From JALSHZ01 sp964439815 (GTDB lineage Bacteria; Pseudomonadota; Gammaproteobacteria; UWMA-0217), in contig CAYTPO010000142.1 in assembly GCA_964439815.1 (NCBI GenBank), forward strand, positions 16,112 through 80,111: DNA of 64,000 nucleotides. Direction: 5' to 3'. Position numbers and translations under genes: made by a program. A model generated the notes under the pieces. The model did no database searches. It was not told the DNA's origin and was given only the letters and a program-made list of their open reading frames with translations. Of this stretch, positions 1-10,016 are shown piece after piece. Position 1 is the stretch's first letter; the number at the start of each line of letters is the position of its first letter.

Positions 1-2
1 CC

Positions 3-1196
<1,194 letters not shown>

Positions 1197-2486
1197 ATGA
1201 GCGACACCACCAGCGAACACTTTCTTCCGGTCAGCCGCTTTGCACTGCTGGCGAAGCTGCGCGAAGCAGGCCAGTGGGACGAGGATGAGCAGGCGTCCTG
1301 CGAGCAGCTTTACCAGTATCTGTCACTGTGGAAACACCAGACCTTTCGCCGCGAGCTGCAACTGCTGAAACGCAGCTTTCTGCCTTTCAGCCCCGACCGC
1401 GATACCCATGCCATTCTCGACTACTCTGCGGAGGAGTCGGCGACGTTGCAACAAACCCTGCTGTCGCACCTCCGAGGCTTGCTGCAACAGGCCAATTACA
1501 CTGCCATCACACTGGACGACCTGCAACAAATCTTCAACGTCGACTCGCCTTACGGACTGCAGCTGAAGGTGGATCTGAGTGAATTCGACGAAGTGCTGCT
1601 GTACGCCCGCGGCTCCCAACAGGTCACCAAGAGCATCCGCCACTGGAAAAGCCTGTTTCTGAAGAAGGTACCAATTGAAGTACCGGTATATCAGCGCCTA
1701 TTCCTGCTGCTCAAGCTCAAGCCTGCGGAGACGCGCATCAGCGAGATCATGCGCAATGAAGCGGTCGGTGAGAAAAAGGCCAGGAAGAAACTGCGGCGCT
1801 ACCGGGAAAACCTGCCGGACAATATCTCCGGTGATCACATCATCATCAAGCTCTTCAAGAACATCCCCCGGGCCGATCTGGAAATGCTGTTTCCCAATAC
1901 CCAGGTCAAGCTGAAGACGTTCGACAAACTCAAGCTGGGTATCACCGCCGGTGGCGGTACCATCGGTAGCGTCACGGCCACCGCAACCAAACTGGCTGCA
2001 GCAGCCAACCCGACCACGGCAGCGGCCGCGCTGGCCGGTCTGGTGGGTGTGGTATTTCGCCAGGTCATGAAATTCTTTGGCCAGCGCACCAAATACATGA
2101 TGGTGTTGGCACAGAATCTCTATTTTCACAATCTGGCCAATAATCGTGCCGCGCTCACCCTGCTGACCGATCGCGCTGAAGAGGAGGCCTTCAAGAACAC
2201 GCTACTGGCCTACTTCATTCTGCATCAGCAAGGGGCCGCCGCAGACAAGGCCGAGTTGCAGCAGCGCACCGAGAATTTCATTCGTGATGCCTTTGCAGTC
2301 AGCATACGATTCGATGTCGATTCAGCCATCACCAGCCTGCGGGATGACAAGCTGATCACCAATGACAAAAAACTGCAGGCCATCCCCCCCGCAGCCGCTT
2401 GTCAGCAGCTGGAAATGCACTGGCAGAACCATATCAAGACACTCATCCAGCCGGACAACAACGACGAAGATGCTCTGGAAGCATAA
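1197..2486 (+). CDS. DUF3754 (TMEM143-like) family protein
   Basis: A 429-residue protein. I assign it to DUF3754 (related to mitochondrial TMEM143) from overall pattern: a charged helical N-terminal half, the YQRLFLLLKLK region (about residues 165-175), a basic MRNEAVGEKKARKKLR stretch, then an Ala/Gly-rich weakly hydrophobic segment at about 247-290 that could enter the membrane, followed by an aromatic block (residues 296-312). No catalytic motif is visible, and I know of no established function. The ATG starts directly after the ettA TAG, so the two are almost certainly co-transcribed and translationally coupled. The family call rests on recollection, not a search. Confidence 0.65.
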   Translation: MSDTTSEHFLPVSRFALLAKLREAGQWDEDEQASCEQLYQYLSLWKHQTFRRELQLLKRSFLPFSPDRDTHAILDYSAEESATLQQTLLSHLRGLLQQANYTAITLDDLQQIFNVDSPYGLQLKVDLSEFDEVLLYARGSQQVTKSIRHWKSLFLKKVPIEVPVYQRLFLLLKLKPAETRISEIMRNEAVGEKKARKKLRRYRENLPDNISGDHIIIKLFKNIPRADLEMLFPNTQVKLKTFDKLKLGITAGGGTIGSVTATATKLAAAANPTTAAAALAGLVGVVFRQVMKFFGQRTKYMMVLAQNLYFHNLANNRAALTLLTDRAEEEAFKNTLLAYFILHQQGAAADKAELQQRTENFIRDAFAVSIRFDVDSAITSLRDDKLITNDKKLQAIPPAAACQQLEMHWQNHIKTLIQPDNNDEDALEA

Positions 2487-2528
2487 CGCAGCAGCCGCCA
2501 CCCACGAATAACCCAGAAGGAGACTCCC

Positions 2529-3998
2529 ATGGAAAACCGGATACTCATTGGCAAAGGCAACAAGAAGGTCTATCTGAATCCCCGTTACGCCAACCGGCAT
2601 GGGCTGATCGCCGGTGCCACCGGTACCGGCAAGACTGTCTCCCTGCAGGTATTGGCCGAGGGGTTTTCACGCATGGGTGTGCCGGTATTTCTCTCCGACA
2701 TCAAGGGCGACCTCACCGGCATCAGCCAGCCAGGCAGAGATCATCCCAAGATCACCGAGCGCATTGAAAAGATCGGCATCGATGATTTTGCGTTCGAGGG
2801 TTTCCCCACCATCCTCTGGGATCTGCTGGGAGAACAGGGCCACCCGGTTCGTACCACCATCTCGGACATGGGGCCGCTGCTACTGACCCGCCTGCTGGAT
2901 CTCAACGACACCCAGGAAGGCGTGCTGAATATTGCCTTCCGTCTCGCTGACGATGAGGGCCTGCTACTGCTGGATCTCGATGATCTGCGCACCACGCTGA
3001 GATACATTGGCGACAACCGCAAGGATTTCCAGAATGCCTACGGCAATATCAGCAGCGCCTCCATCGGTGCCATCCAGCGGCGCTTGCTGGTACTTGAGGA
3101 ACAGGGGGCCGATCTCTTCTTCGGCGAACCGGCTCTGGATCTGTGGGACTTCATGCGCACTGGCGCCAGGGGTTATGGGAATATCAATATTCTGACTGCC
3201 GATAAACTGATGCTGTCTCCCCGGCTCTACGCCACCTTCCTGCTCTGGTTGTTATCGGAGCTGTTCGAAACATTGCCGGAAGTGGGCGACCTCGACAAGC
3301 CACGACTGGTGTTCTTTTTCGACGAGGCCCATCTGCTGTTCGATGATGCACCCGATGCCCTGATCGAAAAGATCGAGCAGGTAGTCAAGCTGATTCGCTC
3401 CAAGGGCGTCGGTATCTACTTTGTCACCCAGAACCCGCTGGATATCCCCGACTCGGTACTCGGCCAGCTTGGCAATCGCATCCAGCACGCATTGCGCGCC
3501 TTCACCCCCCGAGATCAGAAGGCGGTGCGCGCCGCAGCGCAGACCTTTCGCATCAATCCCGACCTGGATATCGAAGCCACCATCACACAGATGGGCGTCG
3601 GAGAAGCACTGGTCTCTATGCTGGAAGACAAGGGTACGCCGGGTATTGTCGAACGCACCCTGATTCGCCCCCCCTGCTCCCGCATCGGTCCGGCCAGCGA
3701 GAGCGAACGTGCCGAATTGCTGCGCAAGAGCCCGTTTGCCGGTCGCTACGATGAGGCAATCGACCGCATTTCCGCACATGAGAAGCTCACGGAGCGGGCA
3801 GAGATAGCAGCAAGAGAAGCCGAGGAAGCTGCACGTGCCATGGAAGAAGCCAAGAAAGAGGCACGTCTGGGCCGGCAGTCCAACCGCCGGCAAAGCGTGG
3901 GCGAAGCACTGGTCAAGAGCGTTGCACGTTCGATAGGCAGCCAGGTAGGACGAACCCTGATCCGTGGTATTCTCGGATCACTGTTCAAGGGACGTTGA
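2529..3998 (+). CDS. yjgR: YjgR-like P-loop ATPase (DUF853, HerA/FtsK-type fold)
   Basis: A 489-residue soluble ATPase of the DUF853/YjgR family, related to HerA-FtsK ATPases; its cellular role is not settled. Walker A GATGTGKT is at residues 29-36, just after the conserved start ILIGKGNKKVYLNPRYANRHG. Walker B is VFFFDEAHLLFDDA at about 259-272, and a sensor-like FVTQNPLDIP follows. The last 80 residues form a charged Ala/Glu/Arg coiled coil (REAEEAARAMEEAKKEARLG) and a basic tail, usual for the family. A strong Shine-Dalgarno AGAAGGAGA lies 6-8 bases before the ATG. It sits in the same-strand run ettA-DUF3754-yjgR-ppk2. Confidence 0.88.
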   Translation: MENRILIGKGNKKVYLNPRYANRHGLIAGATGTGKTVSLQVLAEGFSRMGVPVFLSDIKGDLTGISQPGRDHPKITERIEKIGIDDFAFEGFPTILWDLLGEQGHPVRTTISDMGPLLLTRLLDLNDTQEGVLNIAFRLADDEGLLLLDLDDLRTTLRYIGDNRKDFQNAYGNISSASIGAIQRRLLVLEEQGADLFFGEPALDLWDFMRTGARGYGNINILTADKLMLSPRLYATFLLWLLSELFETLPEVGDLDKPRLVFFFDEAHLLFDDAPDALIEKIEQVVKLIRSKGVGIYFVTQNPLDIPDSVLGQLGNRIQHALRAFTPRDQKAVRAAAQTFRINPDLDIEATITQMGVGEALVSMLEDKGTPGIVERTLIRPPCSRIGPASESERAELLRKSPFAGRYDEAIDRISAHEKLTERAEIAAREAEEAARAMEEAKKEARLGRQSNRRQSVGEALVKSVARSIGSQVGRTLIRGILGSLFKGR

Positions 3999-4036
3999 AC
4001 ACCTTCAGCACACTCCATCCGACAAGGAACCACTCC

Positions 4037-4909
4037 ATGCTCGAAATTCCCCGCAAGAAGTTCCGCGTACCCTTCGATGGCCACTTTTCCATCGCGGATA
4101 CATCGACATCGCCTCCGGCCGACAAGGCAGATGAAGCCTCACTGAAAAAGAAGCTGCTGAAAATCAACAGAAACCTGTATGACTTGCAGCGCGTTCTCTA
4201 CGCGCATAACAAATACTCCCTGCTGCTGGTCTTTCAGGCAATGGACGCCGCAGGCAAGGACAGTACCATCCGCATGGTCATGCGCGGTGTCAATCCGGCG
4301 GGTTGCCATGTCACCTCATTCAAGCAGCCATCAAGCGAAGAACTCGACCACGATTTTCTGTGGCGCTGCAACAAGGCACTGCCGGAGCGCGGCCGTATCG
4401 GCATCTTCAACCGCAGCTACTATGAGGAGACGCTGGTGGTGCGTGTGCATCCCGAATATCTGGTCCGTCAGAATCTGCCCTTTGCCATCAACACCGAGGA
4501 TTTCTGGGAAAAACGCTTCGAGGCCATCCGCAATTACGAAAAGTATCTGGCCGACAACGGCACCGTTATTCTGAAATTCTGGTTGAATGTCTCCCGGGAG
4601 GAACAGAAGAACCGCTTTATTGCCCGTCTTCGGGAACCGAGAAAGCAGTGGAAATTTTCACCCCATGACATCATCGAGCGCGGGTTCTGGGCGCAATACA
4701 TGGATTGCTACGAACAAGCGTTGAATGCAACTTCCAGACCCTGGGCACCCTGGTACGCAATTCCTGCCGACAACAAGCCCTACATGCGCGTTCAGGTCGG
4801 CAAGACGATCCGCGACACGTTGCGGGCCATGGGACTGCATTATCCCGCCGTGGAAAAGGATGTGGCAGACAATGTCGAAGCGCTGATCAGGCAACTGGAA
4901 GAGAGTTAG
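4037..4909 (+). CDS. ppk2: Polyphosphate kinase 2 family protein (PPK2)
   Basis: PPK2 enzymes transfer phosphate between polyphosphate and nucleoside (di)phosphates in the cytosol. This 290-residue protein has the P-loop-like MDAAGKDST at residues 69-77 and the lid-type element NRSYYEE with downstream Arg-rich helices (ARLREPRKQWKFSPHD), both diagnostic. A single PPK2 domain of this length fits the one-domain classes; whether it prefers AMP, ADP or GDP cannot be read from the sequence. I chose ATG 4037 because AAGGA sits 8 bases upstream; a TTG at 3995 overlapping the previous stop is in frame but lacks a ribosome site. Its TAG shares bases with the lpxA stop on the other strand. Confidence 0.92.
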   Translation: MLEIPRKKFRVPFDGHFSIADTSTSPPADKADEASLKKKLLKINRNLYDLQRVLYAHNKYSLLLVFQAMDAAGKDSTIRMVMRGVNPAGCHVTSFKQPSSEELDHDFLWRCNKALPERGRIGIFNRSYYEETLVVRVHPEYLVRQNLPFAINTEDFWEKRFEAIRNYEKYLADNGTVILKFWLNVSREEQKNRFIARLREPRKQWKFSPHDIIERGFWAQYMDCYEQALNATSRPWAPWYAIPADNKPYMRVQVGKTIRDTLRAMGLHYPAVEKDVADNVEALIRQLEES

Positions 4910-5673
4910 CGAACGATTCCTCGTTCACTGTTCTCGATAAAGTCGACAAAGGTCTTCACCTCAGGGAACTGCTCGGCCAGTTCCGCCACCGCCTGCATGG
5001 CAGCGGTTCGATCCTTACCCTTGACCAGCAACTTGAAAGCCTGTGACAGGGCGCGGATGGTTTCAGGTGTAAAACCACGGCGCTTCAACCCCTCCTTGTT
5101 GATACCCACTGCATGAGCATAGTTTCCCGATGCGATGGTGAAGGGGGGAAGATCGCGGTTCAGCGCGGTTCCCATACCGGTAAAGGAGTGTGCCCCCAGC
5201 TGACTGAACTGGTGGACGAGGGTAAACCCGCCAAGAATGGCATGGTCGCCTATCGTCACGTGACCCGCCAATGATGCGCCATTGGAAAACACGGTGTGGT
5301 CGCCAACGACACAATCATGCGCCACATGGACATAGGCCATGATGAGATTGTCGCTGCCGATCACCGTCTCACCATGGCCGGTTACCGTGCCGCGATTGAT
5401 CGTGCAGTATTCACGGAAGGTGTTCCTGTCGCCGATCGTCAGACGGGTCGGCTCACCATTGTACTTGAGATCCTGCGGTGCCTCGCCAATCGAGCAGAAC
5501 TGGAAAATCTGGTTGTCCCTGCCTATCGTGGTTGGCCCGTTGATGACCACATGCGGCCCGATCCAGCAACCGGATCGAATCTCCACGCCCGGTCCGATGA
5601 CCGCAAAAGGGCCGATACGGACACCATCGGCAATGACGGCGTCCGTATCGATCACTGCACGTGGATCAATCAA
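4906..5673 (-). CDS. lpxA: Acyl-ACP--UDP-N-acetylglucosamine O-acyltransferase LpxA
   Basis: First enzyme of lipid A synthesis: acylates the 3-OH of UDP-GlcNAc. The protein is a left-handed beta-helix of hexapeptide repeats through about residue 190, then a helical C terminus (the KRRGFTPETI segment is family-typical). The catalytic His lies in the VHVAHDCVVGDH segment, and the EAPQDLKY.GEPTR loop is conserved. I place the start at TTG 5673 (giving M-I-D-P-R-A, 255 aa, like the 262-aa E. coli enzyme that begins MID): AAGGAG inside the end of fabZ is 7 bases upstream and the TTG overlaps the fabZ stop. An ATG at 5694 is in frame but would add 7 residues. Last gene of the operon; lpxB does not follow. 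Confidence 0.95.
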   Translation of the reverse strand: MIDPRAVIDTDAVIADGVRIGPFAVIGPGVEIRSGCWIGPHVVINGPTTIGRDNQIFQFCSIGEAPQDLKYNGEPTRLTIGDRNTFREYCTINRGTVTGHGETVIGSDNLIMAYVHVAHDCVVGDHTVFSNGASLAGHVTIGDHAILGGFTLVHQFSQLGAHSFTGMGTALNRDLPPFTIASGNYAHAVGINKEGLKRRGFTPETIRALSQAFKLLVKGKDRTAAMQAVAELAEQFPEVKTFVDFIENSERGIVR

Positions 5674-6112
5674 CAGGCTTCTCCTTCTTGGCACACATCA
5701 GTTCAGCCGATGCAACGGTGACACCATCGACAATCGCCTGTGCGGCAACCTTGATCATGTTGCGCTTTTTCGAAATCAGCTTGATGGAGAGCATCAGCTG
5801 ATCTCCCGGCACTACCTGTTGGCGAAAACGCACCTTGTCGACGGATACCAGCAGAAAGATGAAATCAGTCGATTCATTGGCTGCTGCCCGACAAGCGTAA
5901 TCATAGATACCGCAGGCCTGGGCCAGCGCCTCGATGATCAGCACACCCGGCATGATCGGTTCCTCGGGAAAATGCCCCTGAAAATAGGGTTCATTGAAGG
6001 AGACATTCTTCAGGGCGGTAATTGATTCTCCGGGGATGAATTCCACGACCCGATCCACCAACAGCATCGGAAAGCGATGGGGCAGAAATTCCATGATCTG
6101 CTGGATGTTCAT
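5666..6112 (-). CDS. fabZ: 3-hydroxyacyl-[acyl-carrier-protein] dehydratase FabZ
   Basis: Hot-dog-fold dehydratase of type II fatty acid elongation; removes water from 3-hydroxyacyl-ACP and competes with LpxA/LpxD for the same acyl donors, which explains its place between them. The active-site His sits in the FLPHRFPMLLVDRV-GHFPEEPIMPG region and the catalytic Glu in IIEALAQ. From ATG 6112 the protein has 148 residues and starts MNIQQI, 13 bases after the lpxD stop with a weak GAAGAA site. An in-frame ATG at 6142 overlapping lpxD would add 10 residues but shows no ribosome site. The 3' end contains the ribosome site and start of lpxA. Confidence 0.94.
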   Translation of the reverse strand: MNIQQIMEFLPHRFPMLLVDRVVEFIPGESITALKNVSFNEPYFQGHFPEEPIMPGVLIIEALAQACGIYDYACRAAANESTDFIFLLVSVDKVRFRQQVVPGDQLMLSIKLISKKRNMIKVAAQAIVDGVTVASAELMCAKKEKPVD

Positions 6113-6125
6113 TCCAGTGTATTCT

Positions 6126-7166
6126 TCAAGGCTCTTTGTCATCAGTTATGAATATTGTTTTTTCAAGTTTCTTGATACGACGCGCAATCTCGTCGAGCTG
6201 TCTGAAACGCAGATAGTTCCTGCGCCACTTGCTGACCGGCTCCATCGGTACACCCGATGAATAGGTGCCACGGTCGGTAATGCTCTGCGCCACGAAAGTC
6301 TGGCCGGTAATGACAACATCGTCCGCTATCTGCAGGTGCCCCACAATACCAACGCCACCGCCTATCGCACAGCGCTCACCTATTGTGGTGCTCCCGGCAA
6401 TTCCGGTACAACCGGCAATGGCCGTATGCTGGCCGATCTCCACGTTATGGGCTACCTGGATCAGGTTATCGAGTTTAACACCATCGGCAATGACAGTATC
6501 CCCGATCGCACCCCGATCGATGGTCGTATTGGCACCAATCTCCACATCGTCACCAATCAGGACCCGACCAATCTGGGGAATCTTGATCCATGAGCCCTGC
6601 TCATTGGCAAAGCCGAAACCATCAGCACCAATCACCGCACCAGGGTGGATCAGGCAACGCGCGCCCACTACCACTTGCGACATCAGTGTGACATGGGGCT
6701 CTAGCACCGTATCGGCTCCAATCGAGACACCTTCCTCGATAATACAGCCGGCGCCTATGGAAACACCCCGCGCCAACACGGCGCCAGCACCAATAAAGCT
6801 GTTGGCAGCAACATGTACCGTGGCATCGATGCTGGCCGTTTCATGCACCTCGGCTCGCGGATGAATACCTGCGGGGTGGCGGCGTGGCGGGTGCAGTATC
6901 TGCGCTGCCCTGGCATAGCTGAGGTAGGGATTCTGCGATATCAGCGCTGTTACGCCTGCCGGACAGAACGCCAGATCTTCCCGCTTGAGAATAACCGCCG
7001 CTGCCCGGGTCTGCTGCAGATAGGGCCGAAAATTCGCTGAGGCAAGGAAGCTCAGATCACCTTCCCCGGCCTTTTTCAGATCGTTGATTCTGCTCAGGAC
7101 AACCTCTGGTTTACCCTGAAGCTCCAGGCCGATCCGATCGGCTAGTTGCTTGGCAGTCAGCTCCAC
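6126..7166 (-). CDS. lpxD: UDP-3-O-(3-hydroxyacyl)glucosamine N-acyltransferase LpxD
   Basis: Third step of lipid A synthesis: N-acylation of UDP-3-O-acylglucosamine. An N-terminal uridine-binding domain (about residues 1-100, including the QNPYLSYARAAQIL region) precedes a long hexapeptide-repeat beta-helix with the motif IGADGFGFANEQGSWIKIPQ and the catalytic His in IQVAHNVEIGQHTAI. The C-terminal helix (KWRRNYLRFRQL) is the acyl-ACP-contacting part. GTG 7166 is chosen: TAGGA lies 5 bases before it, it follows the skp stop by 7 bases, and it gives 346 residues versus 341 in E. coli. The longer in-frame ATG at 7205 lies inside skp. Confidence 0.94.
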   Translation of the reverse strand: MELTAKQLADRIGLELQGKPEVVLSRINDLKKAGEGDLSFLASANFRPYLQQTRAAAVILKREDLAFCPAGVTALISQNPYLSYARAAQILHPPRRHPAGIHPRAEVHETASIDATVHVAANSFIGAGAVLARGVSIGAGCIIEEGVSIGADTVLEPHVTLMSQVVVGARCLIHPGAVIGADGFGFANEQGSWIKIPQIGRVLIGDDVEIGANTTIDRGAIGDTVIADGVKLDNLIQVAHNVEIGQHTAIAGCTGIAGSTTIGERCAIGGGVGIVGHLQIADDVVITGQTFVAQSITDRGTYSSGVPMEPVSKWRRNYLRFRQLDEIARRIKKLEKTIFITDDKEP

Positions 7167-7173
7167 GAAGATC

Positions 7174-7692
7174 CTATTTTCCCGAGTGCGCTTGCAGGCG
7201 GGCAATCACCTTGTCGGTGATATCGATCTTCTTGCTCGCATACAACACGCTCTCACTGACAACCAGATCGTAGTTCTCCTTTTCTGCAATCTCCACAATG
7301 GCCTTGAAGATATCACTTTGCAGGCTGTTGAGTGCCTGATTACGTGCTTCGCTGAAATCGGCAGCAAACGCATCGGATTTGCGTTTGAATTCCCGAACCT
7401 TCTCTCTCAGTGTGTTTTCCAGCTTCTGTCTTTCCGCAGCCGAGACCACATCCTTGTCACGGCGATACTGCTCTTCGAGTTTCCTGATCGCCGCCTGCTC
7501 TTCCACCAGCTTCTTTTCACGATCGGCAAACTGTGCCTTGATCCTGTCACTGGCAGTTTTGGCCTGCGGAGCATTTTCCATCAATCTGGAAACATTGACT
7601 GCCGCTATCCTCGTATCTGCCTGGACAGTTGCCAGAGACATCAGAACAAGCAATACGGCAAGAAGCACCCTGCTGAATATCTTTGTCGTCAT
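7174..7692 (-). CDS. skp: OmpH/Skp family periplasmic chaperone
   Basis: Trimeric jellyfish-like chaperone that holds unfolded outer-membrane proteins in the periplasm on their way to BamA. The 172-residue protein has a Sec signal peptide (basic TTKIFSR, hydrophobic LLAVLLVLMSLA, cleavage near VQA-DT), the conserved start RIAAVNVSRLMENAP of the mature part, and a long charged helical arm (about residues 55-130). ATG 7692 is preceded by GAAGGAG at a good distance; an in-frame upstream ATG has no such site. It lies immediately downstream of bamA, the usual arrangement. Confidence 0.93.
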   Translation of the reverse strand: MTTKIFSRVLLAVLLVLMSLATVQADTRIAAVNVSRLMENAPQAKTASDRIKAQFADREKKLVEEQAAIRKLEEQYRRDKDVVSAAERQKLENTLREKVREFKRKSDAFAADFSEARNQALNSLQSDIFKAIVEIAEKENYDLVVSESVLYASKKIDITDKVIARLQAHSGK

Positions 7693-7721
7693 TACACTCT
7701 CCTTCGTTATTACCCAGTCAG

Positions 7722-10016
7722 TCAAAAGGATGCACCGATACTGAACTGGAATTGTTGTGTGGAATCACCCTCTTTGTCATTCAGGGCATCCGCCAGACTG
7801 AATACCAACGGGCCTACCGGCGAGAGCCATTCGAACGACAATCCAGCCGACATCCTGATTTCATTGTCATCAAAGTCATCGATATCCTTGAAGACATTTC
7901 CGGCATCGATGAAAGCCCCCATCCGCACCGAGCGATTCTCAAGTGCAAATGGCGCCGGAAAGAACAGCTCCAGATTCGCCAGTGTCCTGAAGTTCCCGCC
8001 AAAAGGATCATCGGTGGAAACGGACAGCGGTCCCAGGCTGTTGGAGCGATACCCTCTGACCGAGCGAATCCCCCCAGCATAATACTTCTCGAAAAACGGC
8101 AGGTCACTGGTTTTATTGTAACTTTCACCATAGGCCACATCTGCCATCCCCTGCAGCGTAAACCGCTTGCCAAACGGGAAGAGCAGAACGTTCCTGTAGC
8201 TGAGCTTGTAGTAATCCAGATCGGAGCCAGGTGCCGCCACTTCCAGACGCAAGCGTTGCAGGTTACCTTCGGACGCAAACACAGTGCGATCACGTGTATC
8301 GTGAGTGAACGTGGAATTGACAGTGAACTCGTCATATTCATCGCCGTTTGCATTCACAAAATCCTTGATCTCGGTCGGCGAATTCTCGCTTGTCTTGATC
8401 TTGATCTTTTCGTAATTGAGACTGAGCCGCAGGCCATCGTACTCGGTCAATGGAATACCATAGCTGACACCGACTCCGTATCGATCCGCGATGTAGTCGA
8501 CCACATCCAGCTCACCGGCATCTGTCTTCCGGTAAAACGCGCTGAAACCCCGTGACACACCATTGATGGTGTAATAGGGATTGGTATACGAAACGCTGTA
8601 GATGGTGTTGGATGAACTGTTGTTGAAGTTGACCGAAAGACGCTTGCCGGAGCCAAACGCGTTTTCCTGGTTGAATGCCAGATTGATCAGCAGACCTTCC
8701 GATTGGGAGTAACCCATACCGGCTGAAAAGCTGCCGGCCAGTCTCTCGGTGACCGTCACCTCCAGATCGACCAGGTCATCACGTCCCGGCACTCGCTTGC
8801 GCTCGATATTGACCGTCTCGACAAAAGGCAGTCGCTGAATACGTACCTTGGAACGCTTGATCTTCGACGCGGAATACCAACTGCCTTCCAGCTGCCGCAT
8901 CTCGCGACGAAATACCTCATCCCGAGTTTTCGAATTGCCGAAAAACGAAATATGCCGGATATAGACCCGCTTGCCGGGATCGACGACAAAGCCCAACCCC
9001 ACGGTATTGCTCGCTTCGTCGACCTCCGGAATCACATTGATATCGGCAAAGGCAAACCCCTTGCCGCCAAGCTCATCCTTCATCTTGCGAACCGAGTCGG
9101 CAACCTTGGCGCGTGAAAAGGTCTCCCCTTTCTCCACCTCGATCTTTTCCTTCAGGGCATCTTCATACAGGTCCAGCTTGCCATCCACCGCAATATCACT
9201 CACCTTGTATTTCTCGCCTTCGGTGATGTTGATGGTGATGTAGAGATCCTTCTTGTCCGGCGTCAACGTCACCTGAGTGGAGTCGATATTGAAGTTGAGA
9301 TAGCCACGATCCAGATAAAAGGCCCGCAGGATTTCCAGATCGGCCTCCAGCTTCTGCTTGGCGTATTCATCCCTGGAACTAAGGAATGCCCACCAGGAGG
9401 GGATGCCAGAATTGAAGTTTTTCATCAACTCCTCATCCGTAAAATGCTTGTTACCGAGAATCTCGACGCGACGAATCTTGGTGACGACGCCTTCGGAAAT
9501 CTTGATCGCAATATCCACCCGGTTGCCATCAAGCGTCTTCACTTCCGAATTGATCTTTACATTGTATTTTCCCTGCGAGAAATACTGCTGCCGCAATTCC
9601 CGCTCGATACTGTCCAGAACCGATCGGTTGAACACCCTGCCCTTTTCGATGCCGGCGCTGCTCAATGCCTGCTTCAGGGTATCGGTGTCGATATTCTTGT
9701 TACCCTCGATCTTGATGTCGGCAATGGCAGGACGCTCCTTTACCTTGATGACCAGCACGTCACCATCGAAGCCCAGCTGAACATCATCGAAGAACTCGCT
9801 CTCGTACAGAGACTTGATGACCGCTGCGGATTGCGCACCCGGAGCCAGCGTATCGCCGATATCCACCGGCAGGTGGGCAAACACGGCGCCGCGAGAGACC
9901 CTTTCCAGTCCCAGTACGCGGATATCCTGAATCTTCCTCGCTTCAGCCGCAACCAGATGGCCAGCCTGAAAAACCACCAGAAACAACAGCAAAACACTTG
10001 CTACACGACTGCTCAT
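7722..10016 (-). CDS. bamA: Outer membrane protein assembly factor BamA
   Basis: Core of the BAM complex that inserts beta-barrel proteins into the outer membrane. The 764-residue precursor has a signal peptide (cleavage near VAA-EA at residue 24), five POTRA domains (about 27-420; starts such as IQDIRVLGLERVSRG and IADIKIEGNKNIDTD are visible) and a C-terminal 16-strand barrel with the conserved GGIRSVRGYRSNSLGP loop (the VRGF/Y-type motif of the Omp85 superfamily). It ends in Phe as BAM substrates do. ATG 10016 overlaps the rseP stop (TGATG); the TTG just before it is an unlikely start. Confidence 0.97.
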   Translation of the reverse strand: MSSRVASVLLLFLVVFQAGHLVAAEARKIQDIRVLGLERVSRGAVFAHLPVDIGDTLAPGAQSAAVIKSLYESEFFDDVQLGFDGDVLVIKVKERPAIADIKIEGNKNIDTDTLKQALSSAGIEKGRVFNRSVLDSIERELRQQYFSQGKYNVKINSEVKTLDGNRVDIAIKISEGVVTKIRRVEILGNKHFTDEELMKNFNSGIPSWWAFLSSRDEYAKQKLEADLEILRAFYLDRGYLNFNIDSTQVTLTPDKKDLYITINITEGEKYKVSDIAVDGKLDLYEDALKEKIEVEKGETFSRAKVADSVRKMKDELGGKGFAFADINVIPEVDEASNTVGLGFVVDPGKRVYIRHISFFGNSKTRDEVFRREMRQLEGSWYSASKIKRSKVRIQRLPFVETVNIERKRVPGRDDLVDLEVTVTERLAGSFSAGMGYSQSEGLLINLAFNQENAFGSGKRLSVNFNNSSSNTIYSVSYTNPYYTINGVSRGFSAFYRKTDAGELDVVDYIADRYGVGVSYGIPLTEYDGLRLSLNYEKIKIKTSENSPTEIKDFVNANGDEYDEFTVNSTFTHDTRDRTVFASEGNLQRLRLEVAAPGSDLDYYKLSYRNVLLFPFGKRFTLQGMADVAYGESYNKTSDLPFFEKYYAGGIRSVRGYRSNSLGPLSVSTDDPFGGNFRTLANLELFFPAPFALENRSVRMGAFIDAGNVFKDIDDFDDNEIRMSAGLSFEWLSPVGPLVFSLADALNDKEGDSTQQFQFSIGASF

